Below, piece by piece: positions 1 to 10,244 of a stretch of 64,000 nucleotides of DNA. This DNA is from Fonsecaea monophora (lineage: Eukaryota; Ascomycota; Eurotiomycetes; Chaetothyriales; Herpotrichiellaceae). The stretch covers positions 111,015 to 175,014 of the forward strand of contig NW_019174001.1 in assembly GCF_001642475.1 (NCBI RefSeq), in the 5' to 3' direction. The notes under the pieces are model-generated. The model was not told the DNA's origin and ran no database searches. It was given only the letters and a program-made list of their open reading frames with translations. The translations under genes were made by a program, and so were the position numbers. The stretch's first letter is position 1, and each line of letters starts with the position of its first letter.

Positions 1-1487
1 TAAACTCTGACACACAGCGGGTCGTTCGAGAAGGTGTAGTCTGCTTCTTTGAGCACATGGCATTTGGCCTTTCTGACTTCTGATCTCTGGGGTTTGGGTT
101 CTAGCGGATTGGTGGAGTGCTGGGCGTTGTGAGAGGAACGAGTCTAATGTCAGGAGTCTCCTTCCCCTTATGACATACTATATGATGGGGCTAACTAGTA
201 GCGATATTCCTTCCGTTTTTCTGGTGTTTAGACTGTGGCCTGTCTCTTCATTGATTAGCTATATATAGTATAGGTATTCGGGACCCGGGGTGCCTACGTA
301 GTAACGACACGGAGGTTTATGTTTGCGAAATGCCGAGCAGATGTCCAGAACAGTTGTGTATGTTCTCCCCAGAGCTGACAACATGGCTTTGGTTTTCTCC
401 ACCTGAGGATTCAATCATACATGGAAAGCGTTGGGCGAAGAGTCACGTACATCAGGTGGCCTAGGCCATGATGCTACCACGCGGTGGCTAAAAGCAGCAA
501 GCCGTCTGTCTGTTTCTGTCAAATGTCCGTCACACACATTCTTGGCCTTTTGCCTGCGCCTCGTGTTGTGCTTCTTCCTCTTCCTCTTCCTCTTCCACTC
601 CAGCTGTGGTCGCAATCTCATCAAAATTTTGTCCTCTCACAGCTTGACGCACACTCCTCGCTCACTCCTGACTTCGTATCTTCATTACACGTAAGGCCAA
701 CTCCTTGATTAACGTCAAGGTTTGATAGGCAAGACAGGCCTTGCACTGGTCATAACACAGGCTGTGGGTGGGACAGCCGTGTCCGCCCAACCTCCTAGCC
801 GCGCTGTGACCTCCACCTCAAGCCCGAAAAGGGGCGTTTATCAGGCGAGCTGAACTCGAAACTCTACCACCAGCTTCGGTTATCGACCTGGTCAAAGCCT
901 TTCCCCACCATCATCCCTGCCCCAGCGGCGTCTGCTCATTCAAGCTGAGCTTCACCGTTTTCTTTTTCTTGGGTCTTCCCTCTCACACCATTTGCATCAT
1001 CGGACTGCAACTTTATGGCTGATTTTGTCAATTTCCCCATGTCTGATGACCACACGATGGCGCCCATCACGGAGATTGTCCCCCCTTTGCCGACGGTCTG
1101 CCTGCCTCTATGCCTCAGAGCGTTTCCAGTATGCTTTCTCCAACCGTCCCGCCCAACAAGCCAGCCAGCCATGCTCCAACCTTGACCTGGTGCATGGGGA
1201 AGACTGCTATCCATTTGGTCCAAGCTACAGCAGCAAGTTCCCGGGATCTAGATCTGTCGCATAGCACTATATTCGACGGTTCGCCCCATTGGTGCCATAC
1301 TTTTGCCCTCGTGTCTGTGCGAGGTCACACAGCCCGTATCCGACGAAAAAAGGATGCACGAGATCCAGTGATATAAAGTGCCCTGCTCGGCAAGTCTCTA
1401 GATGGTAGGTCTTTTTGGTCAATGTCCTGTCTGTGCTCGTCTCCCTCGTCTCGACTACGTTGATGGTATATCACGGCATCAGCAAAA
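1..1487. other. Intergenic region, left edge
   Basis: No convincing gene seen. Reading frames here are short, overlap on both strands and lack domain-like composition. A CTTCCT repeat tract lies near 574-596. The last few hundred bases probably form the promoter and leader of the small membrane-protein gene that follows. Confidence 0.5.
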
Positions 1488-2120
1488 ATGCCTTTCTCGA
1501 GTGCTTCAGATGAAGCATTCTCACGCTCTACAGTAATGGCACCACACCAGGTCGATCCCAGCCAACCGACCAATCTGGAATGTCTTCTCATCCATACCAT
1601 CTATGCGCTTTCTTTTTGCATTCTTCTTTGCATCCTCATCCTCTTCCGACAGACCCGGAATCAAGGTCAGCGGTCAGACCTCAGAGAACACGCCCTAGAG
1701 TCGGATCCGAAAGACCAAGGTTCAAAACATTCAGATCAACATTTGACACGATCAATGGTGCCTTTGACGGGATCCTCTCATACTGTTCACGACTCTTCAC
1801 CGATGCGGTCAGGTCCAGTCACAAGTGGGTATCTGGCATCTGCGGCAAAAGCTGCGAACGCGAGAAAGGTGGACTTTGAAGTGAGAGCCAGGGGTCGAAA
1901 ATTGGGTGCTATGGCAAATGCAGGCCCAAGTGACGAAACACACAGCATCTATGACGAGCCCGACTCCTCGTGGAGACGACATTCATACCCACAGCCTTCG
2001 CAACAGGGCGGCTTGCTCCGCCAGGACTGCAAATTTGATGGCACGGAGCATTTCTGTGATGGACAAGATGCACGAATTGTCTGGAGGCGAAGGACATTGA
2101 CGTTTGAGGGAAGGCGTTGA
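1488..2120 (+). CDS. Hypothetical single-pass membrane protein, 210 aa
   Basis: Not recognised as a named family. The start has a good fungal context (AAAAATGCC). Residues about 33-54 form one hydrophobic segment (ECLLIHTIYALSFCILLCIL) followed directly by Arg and polar residues, so a type I/III single-pass or signal-anchor topology is likely. The rest is polar, Ser/His/Arg-rich and predicted disordered, with no catalytic motif. A second in-frame Met (residue 17, MAPHQVD) is an alternative start that keeps the membrane segment. No intron is needed. It is read away from SRP68, with about 1.8 kb between their 3' ends. Function unknown; coding status is moderately supported by length and the membrane segment. 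Confidence 0.5.
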   Translation: MPFSSASDEAFSRSTVMAPHQVDPSQPTNLECLLIHTIYALSFCILLCILILFRQTRNQGQRSDLREHALESDPKDQGSKHSDQHLTRSMVPLTGSSHTVHDSSPMRSGPVTSGYLASAAKAANARKVDFEVRARGRKLGAMANAGPSDETHSIYDEPDSSWRRHSYPQPSQQGGLLRQDCKFDGTEHFCDGQDARIVWRRRTLTFEGRR

Positions 2121-3892
2121 GCGTCGAACTCTCAAGCCACGACTCCTACCCGAATGATGACCTTGGAGCTGAAAGACTGTCGCTCGGCGGGTTCGGCGAC
2201 TTCGGCTACCATTGAATAGACGACAACTCCTCTGCAGATCTGTCCCCAATTCCAGACGGGATCCCTTCGTGGAACTGTCAACGTGGCAACGCGGCGACGA
2301 TAGTCATTGCAAGAGGTCTTGGTAAGTTTGGCGTGGTCCAAATGGGACTTCGGCTGGACCGGATCAAGCGCCAAAGATGCAAAAAGTTAGATATACCCCG
2401 CACATGGAACACGAATGGAAGCTCTTTTGAATGGATCAACGGGGTGGGTGGATTCTGGGTTGGATCAACACTGTTTGGGCTTTGGAATAGGCCCTTTTTG
2501 GAATTGTCAGGCTATCAACGCCTCTGCTAGCGAGGCGTCTTTTGCAGATGGTATACCTACAGAGATTAATTATAATCCACCAGTGGACCACGGCGATGCC
2601 CCCGAATCCCGTTTGCATTGCATATCTGGAATGGGTGGAAGTAGCCGTGAGGCTGGGAGACCACCTAGCAGCAGCATACGAGTGAAAAAAAATGGTCGTC
2701 GTGATTTGTGGGTGTGGTGTGGTGTGGTTGTGCGCTGGTCTGTGCTGATGATGGTTTTCAGCTGGACAGGGATCCCGACCAAGTGACCGAGTGACCGACC
2801 GATTGGCCGCACCCAACGAAACGGACACTGCACCCATTTGCTCGGGGGTTTTTCTTTTTTTCTTTTTTTCCACCCTCGTACCCTGAAACCCTTTTTTTTT
2901 CATTACCTTGTGTGTTTATGACGAGTGAATCTCGCCCTGGCAATGCCACGTGTCAGGAAACACTTCGTATGACGAAATGGAATGGAATGAAAAGAAGCGA
3001 AGCGGAGAGAGGCGAGGCCGGGCTAGGCGAGACGAGGGTACCTCGAGTGCGAATGATATTATCCGGGAAGAGGCGATACGAGATGACATGAGATGAGACA
3101 AGGTTGAGATAAGACGACAAGTTCGCATACATGTGTTGTTAGGTTCATGTGATGGTATATGGTGGTCATGTGGTATGTTAGGGTAGGTAGGTACGTATCT
3201 CCTGCCTCATTTCTGTAATATCTGGTACCTGGTACGGAGTACTCGATACAGACGACCTGGCATCCTGGCATCCTGGGTACATGTCCCGTCCGGTTCACCC
3301 GTCGGGTTTCAAAGCTCCTGGCGCCACCACCATCAGCCAGCGGGCTGCAGACAGGGAGGGATCCTTTGGTTTCTGTTTAATGTACCGAGTACATACTACC
3401 TACATACTAGGTAGCTACGTAGGTACATGTGTTCCCAGGCTTGTTTCGTCTACATACATACACATTGTCGTGTCTTCCTGCGTACCGAGAGGAGGTAAGT
3501 AAGTGTCTGTTCGATGGTAATTAGAGTAATCGGTATATCCGTCATCCATCACTCATCGCCTTCTGGGTTCTAGATTCTGGATTTTGGTCGAGGCTCGATC
3601 AGTGTAAGCTATCCTATCACTATCACGCTCACTATCGCGCGCGATCCAATTCAGCACTCATTAACACTTTAGCGTCATCCTTGTCGTGGTTCACTGTCTC
3701 TGTCGTTGTCACTTTCATTGCCATTGCCACCGTCGCTCTGACTCTGTCCATCCCTGTCCCTATCCCTGCCGACTGGTCGGGAGCTCGATTGAATGCATCC
3801 CTTGCCCAGCTGAGAGGTGCGTGAACCGCTTTGGCCTCGAGGTGTAACTCTGCATCATCCTTGCAGGAGTATTTGCCATGCGCAACACACCC
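2121..3892. other. Intergenic region with GTAC-type short motifs
   Basis: Lies between two convergent genes. No credible ORF. Roughly 3130-3520 is rich in short words such as GTAGGTAGGTACGTA, GGTACCTGGTAC and CTACGTAGGTAC, the same vocabulary seen in the larger deserts at 15-16, 28-31 and 43 kb. A G/A-rich stretch (2980-3120) has no evident function. Confidence 0.5.
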
Positions 3893-5871
3893 TTAGCGTC
3901 CAAATCCAAACCATCCCTTTCTCGCCGCGGGTTTCTGCTGCTCTTCGCTCTTGTCGACTTTTCCATTGACTTCTTCCCCGATTCCTCCCATCTGTACGTC
4001 CTCGGCCCCTACGACTTCGGTTTCGGGTCCCTTTTCGCCAGGGTACTTGATGTAGTTCCATGCCAGATCAAAGAAGAGTGGTTTGACGGGGACCGGGCGG
4101 AGTTTGGGAGGATAGTTGACGAGATTGGTTAGGTCTACGTTTGGGATGTATTCGTTGTGTGAAAGACGCTCGATGAGAGGTGCAGGTTTAATTGCGGTTG
4201 CTTGGGTCGTGTCTTTCGGGGTTGGCTGACTTGTTCTTGCGAGGGATCCAAGGTCAGCTAGGGCACGGAATTGAGTGACCAGTTTGCTGAGGGTGGCGGT
4301 GGTGTGCGTGAGACGCTGGATCGATAGGTCGAGCTTTGGTGGTGCAGAACTGTGGTCAGCGGACGCTGCTTTCAATGTAGCTGTGGCTGCTTCCGCCAAC
4401 TCAAGTGCTCGAGCATACAAGGCCAGCGCATTTGGTATATGGTCACTGATCGCATGTGAGCGGCCAACAGCCAAACACTTCAACGCACGGAAGTATGCCC
4501 GTTTTGCATCAAGCTCATCCACAAAAGCACTGTCCGCAATGACACCGGGTAGTTCCTTGACAGCGTCGAGACTCTGCAGAATAGAGTCGTACAGAGCAAC
4601 CCTCTCGCGCAGCCTCGATAGCTTGCGGCCCGAACTCTCCTCCTTGGGCGCGCGAGGTTTGCCGTCCTTGCGTGGCTTCAAGCTCTTGGTCGGCTTCTCG
4701 GGTTCAAAGGCCATACCATCGTCATCAGCACCACAGAGGATTCTATTGCGCCCAATCCGCCATTCGATCACGGCATAGTTGACGGCCGTACGGGTAATTT
4801 GCAAAGACTGCAGCCGAGAATCACCAGTGTCAACACCTTCGGCAATCAGCTCGTCGATAGCGGTCTTCGTGGCATCGGCGGCATCCTGGCGGGCCGTGAT
4901 GACTTCTTCGTACGCGGTTGCTAGGTCTTTGGCACTTACAGATCCACCTTTGAAGGATTTGTAGGTGCTGTCCAACTCGTCTTCCCGTTCTTTAGAGAAA
5001 CCAAGAGCTTGAGATATATTGGCGTCTTCCAAATTCACTTTCCTACTCCTCCAAGAAATTGTAGAGGGGATTTCCTTAGGTCCTCCTTTGGTAGGAGCCG
5101 CCTCAGTTCCTGTCGAGAACGCCTGTGGATTAATGTCTTCGACTGTGCTCCTGACAGCAGCTTCACTCTTGGGAAAGTTCTCAATGGCGATATCATTGAT
5201 GGTCCTGGTGCGGGGCATCTTCATCTGATATGCGGCATAACGAATGCTGGGGTCCACGATGCCCGATAACAATTCTTTGTACGTGTCCGTCTTCGATGTG
5301 CGTGCTAATGTCGTGTACACAACCTGGGCGATAGAATAATGTTGAATACATTCCTGCCATCTTCCCTTCTCAAAATCCAGACTTCCTCTTAACATGGCGA
5401 GATAAGCACGTGCTTCGAGTTCGTCTATCGCTTGTGCGCCAGTCGTGCTGCGATCTTGCAGAACAGTCACGAGGTTGTCGGCGTAGGTGATGGCTCTTCG
5501 GAGCCTGGAAGCAATTTGTTTTTTCGTGGAACCAGGCATGGGTTTCTGAGTATTCTCTGCCGACTGGGCCGATTTCATGGCCATCGAAGACGCCCATGCC
5601 CGTTCGGAGCTGGCTAGAAGCAGTTGCACCCATCTTCAAACACAGTCAGTCGACCGGTTCTGTTCGTGAAATGATGCTCTTACTCTGCGTTTTTGGCCAC
5701 ATTTTCTGCGGTCACTGGAGCTTTGGGAGTGTATTTTCTTCCCCGAGTTGCGGCACCGAGTCGCCTGCGGAGGTTGTGGATTTTGCGGGTGGCTTGCGCA
5801 TGATAGGCATCATAGTCCCCTCCTAGCAAAGCCCGCTCGCGCTCGGAGACGATCGATCTGGTGATATCCAT
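3893..5871 (-). CDS. SRP68: Signal recognition particle subunit SRP68
   Basis: Core protein of the eukaryotic signal recognition particle. With SRP72 it binds SRP RNA in the cytosol and is needed for co-translational ER targeting. Two exons: 5871-5684 and 5633-3893, with a 50-nt intron (GTAAGAG...AAG) whose removal joins ...KNAE to WVQLLLASSERAW. The predicted protein is about 642 aa, normal for fungal SRP68. The N-terminal exon (starting MDITRSIV, with YDAYHAQATRKIHNLRRRLG) is the typical conserved RNA-binding entry. Helical TPR-like segments follow, and the C-terminus is the characteristic GWFGFGR. The neighbouring PPR gene is divergent, sharing a 386-bp promoter region. Well supported by family-typical sequence at both ends. 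Confidence 0.93.
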
Positions 5872-6257
5872 GGTGGAAGCCAGTCGAGCAAGAGATGGTT
5901 GCGCAAGAAGCCAGAATTATCACAGCGCTACCGAGAAGTGAGGGCAGACATAAATGTGGGGATAATTCCAATGTGTGCAGTTAGTCGCGGCGCTGCGGCG
6001 CAAGCGGCGTTAGCGAGCTACCATCCAACGCAGGCTCAGATACCTCGTACACTTCGTTTATTATTATTTCCCTTCGACTTTTCTCTCACCTGATACATAT
6101 CGTCGCTTCACATTGGCTTTCCATCTCACCCTCTCCCTTCGCGTTGTCATTTCTGTGACTTTCCCACTTATCTCTATATGTCAGAAAGACAGTCCGTCAC
6201 CACAGTTAGCAATTTTCATCTTGTGCTAGACCATACGTCGACTGTCTCGATCGTGGC
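5872..6257. promoter_or_regulatory. Divergent promoter between SRP68 and the PPR gene
   Basis: A 386-bp gap between two head-to-head starts, so it must hold both promoters. It contains one copy of the decamer TACCTCGTAC (6041-6050), which recurs in gene-poor parts of the window, and a CT-rich tract toward the PPR start. No clear TATA box was seen. Confidence 0.5.
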
Positions 6258-9200
6258 ATGATAGAGCGTACTGCAGCATGCATTGAACCAGCTTCCCAAC
6301 TCTTTCTCCGACGCCTCGAGCCTCCTGTTCGCACACACCGTGCGCTTGGTCCCTCTTTCTGGAAAAATGGAGGCAACCAGCTGGACGTCCCTCACTGGTG
6401 GCCATTGTACCTCAACAGCATCCGAGCTCTTCGTCCAAATCCACCTGGCGGCGAGTCCGCTCTACCATCCCCGAGACAGTCCTCGCTAAACGATCTCGTC
6501 GAGATCCCTCGTCGATCGCGAGTGCGAACCTCAACATCCGATCGATATTCTGCCGGTCCTCAATCCTCATCCTCTCGAACCTATACTAGATCCACGAAGT
6601 CTTCGCACAAAGCTGTTGCCGTAGCTATCAGGGAAGAGGAGCATTTGGGAGATGTACTTCTTCGCTATCCACAATCGGATCTTCCAAGACATATAATTGA
6701 GGACGCTGCAAGAGAAAGCGACGATGGTGCGGTTACCGCAGACGCGCATGAAGAGGCATGGAACGAACACTCCATTCAGGCCATCAGTGAAGCAGAAAAA
6801 CACCTCTTACATATTCTTGATGTCAATAAGGATGTGCAGGCAGAGTCGCAAAGCGCTCATTTTGACCGTGCTTGGGCCTTGTTCAACCAGATTCCGAACC
6901 AGCAAGCTTACGCACCTGAAGTCTTCCATTTCCTTTCCAAGTCGAGCAGGAGGCGGGACCAAAGTCACGCTTTAAGTGCCTTCAGACTGATCGACGAAGA
7001 GCACAGGACTCGAGATGATTATGAGCGAGCTGTTCGATGCGCATTAATCGCTGGCAACTACCGTATAGCTTTGAGAATCAATGCTCGCGCCACCCAACGG
7101 AATATGCAAAAGGGCTGCAGTGTATTCCTCTTATTGCATGCTGTCTCAAACCAGCTCTGGAACACTGCTGCTTCAGTATGGGACACCTCTTTCAAACGAG
7201 TTCCTTTTCGCGCAGGGCAAACATCTCCGACTCGCCTTGCCATTGCAAAGGAGATAGGCAATTACCGCGATCTACCATTCGCAATCTATCAACTCGGAAC
7301 AAAGCTGCGGGAGCGGGCAGCAGTCACCATGAAGCATTCAGGAATTCTCTCAACACTATTTCACGAGCTTCTGAATGCCCTAGTCAGAAATGGTACACTT
7401 ATGAGCATTGTCACACCGCAAGGACTGCAGCATCTGTTTCAACTTTCGAACGACCTCTCCCTATCGAATCCATCTCTTTATGTCACTGCCATCCACACCA
7501 TCAACAAAGTCGCCATCAGACCGGACAGGGGAACTTTGGCTGATCTCGTGTATAAAACACTTCGGTCAAGTTTCCCGGAGGTACCTCCACGACCCCAGAC
7601 CTTTGGTTCGTTGCTGTCGATACACTGCCGTGAAGGAGCTCTCGTTGAAACGTATAACCGCTATCTGGACGAATTTTCAAAATTCCACGGTGTTGCAGAT
7701 CAAAAGAGTTACCAGAAAGTCTTGTCAGCCCTGGCTGCTCAGGGCGACGTCGACGGTGTCCAGCAAGTATTCATTCGGCTTTGTCAAGCCCACTCCCGGC
7801 CTACTGATGTGGCATACTATACGCCTCTCCTGTATGCATATGCTCGCTTGGGAGATGTGCAAGGGACAGAACAGGAGTTTCAGTCGATGATCGACCATGG
7901 AATACGCCCGAACTCTTATTGCTGGAATATCCTTCTTTATGCCCACTCCAGATCTCTCAAACCTTGGCGGGCTTTTGAAGTCTTTGACAAGATGAGGGCT
8001 GAGGGTGTTGCGCCGGATGCGTTCACCTTTACAACCCTGATGGGTATCTTCTCAAGAATTGGTGACACCGATACTGTGCTCGATATCCTTGAGCAAGCCC
8101 AGCGAAATAAAGTACAAGGGTCATATGGACTGGTCACTGGTCTGATACAAACATACTGTGTCAATGACCAAGCGGAGGCCGCCGAAAGGCTAGCTGAAGC
8201 AGCCACCGCTGCCAATCTTCAGGGTTCGCCTGTCACAATGTGGAATTATCTACTACGTCACTACGCCTTCGCAGCAGATTCTGATGGTATGCTCCGTGTT
8301 CAGAAAAGCATGAGTGCACTGGGAGTCGAGCCGGATGCCATGACTCACGCTGCGTTCATGACAGCGCTCGTGGTTCTGAACAAGACTCGGGATGCGCTTC
8401 AGATACTCAGGACTTTGAGCTTGAGTCAGACACTTGCCGCCACACCCTTTCACTATGCCATCATACTGCACGGATTCGCAAAAGAAGGTGACAGAAATAT
8501 GGCCAATATTGTTTACCAAGAAATGGTTGAGAGGTTTCCTAGGATCGGCGCCAGTCCACGCCTTGCGATGCTACATCTTCAGGCTAGTCGAAATTCTATC
8601 TCAAATGAGCGGCCACGATTTGCTGCTCAGTATTTGGAAGAGATCCTACACGAGCTCTCGACGCCGGATCGAGCAGCACGTCAACCACAACCCGGTCTGC
8701 ACCGCCGTCGAGGCGTCGATGCTGTGCCAACGGTATATCTGGAGTATCTTATTGACCTTCTTACGGCAAGAGGTCAGATCAAGCACGCAGAAAAGCTCAT
8801 TCAGAGATTCCAATCTCTCGCTCAGTCGTCCTACCTCATCTTAGGCGATGCTGCTTCTACCTCGATCCAGTTTCTGACTAGGCGCTTGATGGTCTCAACT
8901 GAAAATCATGCTTGGGAGGAAGTCGAGGCCACTTGGAAACAAATACTTGAATGCGGTATCCAAACAGCAAGAAGGTTCTCCCGTGCAACCAGAAAGCAAG
9001 TCCCTGGGGAAAATACGACCACTGACACCCAGCAACTTCTGCCGCTAAGGCCAATAGGTCTACCCGACTCTTCGCTGATCGGAAAGGAGGACTTCTCGTT
9101 CGAGTCGATGATTCCACAGAATCTGCCGCCCTCTGGTCCATTGAATGAGCCCGGGCTGGCGATCCTTCCCTCGCAAAAATACATTTTCGAAGCACCGTTG

Positions 9201-10244
9201 ACACGGTACCTGCACGGTTTGTCCGTCCGCGACCTCCAATCTCGTGCTGTAACCCTCGTGGCTGAGCTAGAGGCAGTTGGTTTTGCATTGACCAGTAAGA
9301 ATTGGAACATGTATATTCAAACCTTGACACTGTCGAAAGATCAACAACACTGGCTCCTTGCTTATGAACTCTTCGAGCAGAAGATGATTGCCAATACTCC
9401 GCCATGGTCGGTCTTACGACGTGGGAAGTGGCTGTCATCCAAAACATCCCAGGGATCGCCTCCAATAATCGTTTCCCGGAAATATATTGAGAAAAAGGAT
9501 CCGGGGCAGCTGATGCCAACCTATTACACTGCAGTCCACCTTGCCAGCGTCCTGCTCAAAGCAAACAGACTTGCCGCAGAGGGCGACAAGGCCACATACA
9601 CCGCTCTCCGGAAGACCGCTCCCCAAACCTGCCGCTTTGTCCAAAGCATGCCCTACCATAGGGACCGAATACAAGGGGTGCTCCTTCGTGGGAGAAAAGT
9701 CAGGGCAGATCCGCCGAAGCGTCCTCGGCAATCCGCAGAGCCGGATCGGTCTGGTGTATTGGGAAGTAAATCACCGGCAGACCACATCCCCGTTACAGAA
9801 CTCGTCGGGTTTGAGGACGCTATAATACGCAACATAGGCGATAAGAAGTCATCTAGTGCCATGACGGAAGCGCATGAGATACACCAGGCAGAACTATATG
9901 AAGGGCAAATCCCTGTCTCCCCGAGCGTGAACTACAAACAGAGGGACCTACAAGATGCAAAACAAACCAAGCGTCGAGAACAGCACAAGGAGAGGAAGCA
10001 CCTTGGGATATTGGAGAAGATCCGACGTGATGTGTCACTCCCACGCACAATTAGCGACGCATACATTGGTCATCCAACGATTCCCTCAGGAGAGAACCTG
10101 GCTCGGACAGGAACTCCGCGCTCAGGAGGACGAGGTCTCTATAACCCTGTTGATCGACGTCTGGAGCAGAACGCTCTTACCAAAAAGGAACTCCGTGAGC
10201 AGCGACGGATGGTGCCGTTACCAGTTCACCCGGACTTCAAGTAA
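6258..10244 (+). CDS. Pentatricopeptide repeat protein, probably mitochondrial (1328 aa)
   Basis: Large intronless ORF for an RNA-binding PPR protein, a class that in fungi generally acts in mitochondrial RNA processing, stability or translation. The clearest 35-residue helix-turn-helix repeats run from about residue 480 to 765, for example VAYYTPLLYAYARLGDVQGT followed by NSYCWNILLYAHSRSLKPWR and DAFTFTTLMGIFSRIGDTD, each with the usual GxxPD/N spacing (GIRPN, GVAPD, GVEPD). The first 50 residues are Arg/Ser-rich with few acidic residues, consistent with a mitochondrial presequence. The C-terminal 250 residues are basic and low in repeats, ending ...PVHPDFK. The exact RNA target cannot be told from sequence. 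Start chosen as the first ATG after the divergent promoter. Confidence 0.88.
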   Translation: MIERTAACIEPASQLFLRRLEPPVRTHRALGPSFWKNGGNQLDVPHWWPLYLNSIRALRPNPPGGESALPSPRQSSLNDLVEIPRRSRVRTSTSDRYSAGPQSSSSRTYTRSTKSSHKAVAVAIREEEHLGDVLLRYPQSDLPRHIIEDAARESDDGAVTADAHEEAWNEHSIQAISEAEKHLLHILDVNKDVQAESQSAHFDRAWALFNQIPNQQAYAPEVFHFLSKSSRRRDQSHALSAFRLIDEEHRTRDDYERAVRCALIAGNYRIALRINARATQRNMQKGCSVFLLLHAVSNQLWNTAASVWDTSFKRVPFRAGQTSPTRLAIAKEIGNYRDLPFAIYQLGTKLRERAAVTMKHSGILSTLFHELLNALVRNGTLMSIVTPQGLQHLFQLSNDLSLSNPSLYVTAIHTINKVAIRPDRGTLADLVYKTLRSSFPEVPPRPQTFGSLLSIHCREGALVETYNRYLDEFSKFHGVADQKSYQKVLSALAAQGDVDGVQQVFIRLCQAHSRPTDVAYYTPLLYAYARLGDVQGTEQEFQSMIDHGIRPNSYCWNILLYAHSRSLKPWRAFEVFDKMRAEGVAPDAFTFTTLMGIFSRIGDTDTVLDILEQAQRNKVQGSYGLVTGLIQTYCVNDQAEAAERLAEAATAANLQGSPVTMWNYLLRHYAFAADSDGMLRVQKSMSALGVEPDAMTHAAFMTALVVLNKTRDALQILRTLSLSQTLAATPFHYAIILHGFAKEGDRNMANIVYQEMVERFPRIGASPRLAMLHLQASRNSISNERPRFAAQYLEEILHELSTPDRAARQPQPGLHRRRGVDAVPTVYLEYLIDLLTARGQIKHAEKLIQRFQSLAQSSYLILGDAASTSIQFLTRRLMVSTENHAWEEVEATWKQILECGIQTARRFSRATRKQVPGENTTTDTQQLLPLRPIGLPDSSLIGKEDFSFESMIPQNLPPSGPLNEPGLAILPSQKYIFEAPLTRYLHGLSVRDLQSRAVTLVAELEAVGFALTSKNWNMYIQTLTLSKDQQHWLLAYELFEQKMIANTPPWSVLRRGKWLSSKTSQGSPPIIVSRKYIEKKDPGQLMPTYYTAVHLASVLLKANRLAAEGDKATYTALRKTAPQTCRFVQSMPYHRDRIQGVLLRGRKVRADPPKRPRQSAEPDRSGVLGSKSPADHIPVTELVGFEDAIIRNIGDKKSSSAMTEAHEIHQAELYEGQIPVSPSVNYKQRDLQDAKQTKRREQHKERKHLGILEKIRRDVSLPRTISDAYIGHPTIPSGENLARTGTPRSGGRGLYNPVDRRLEQNALTKKELREQRRMVPLPVHPDFK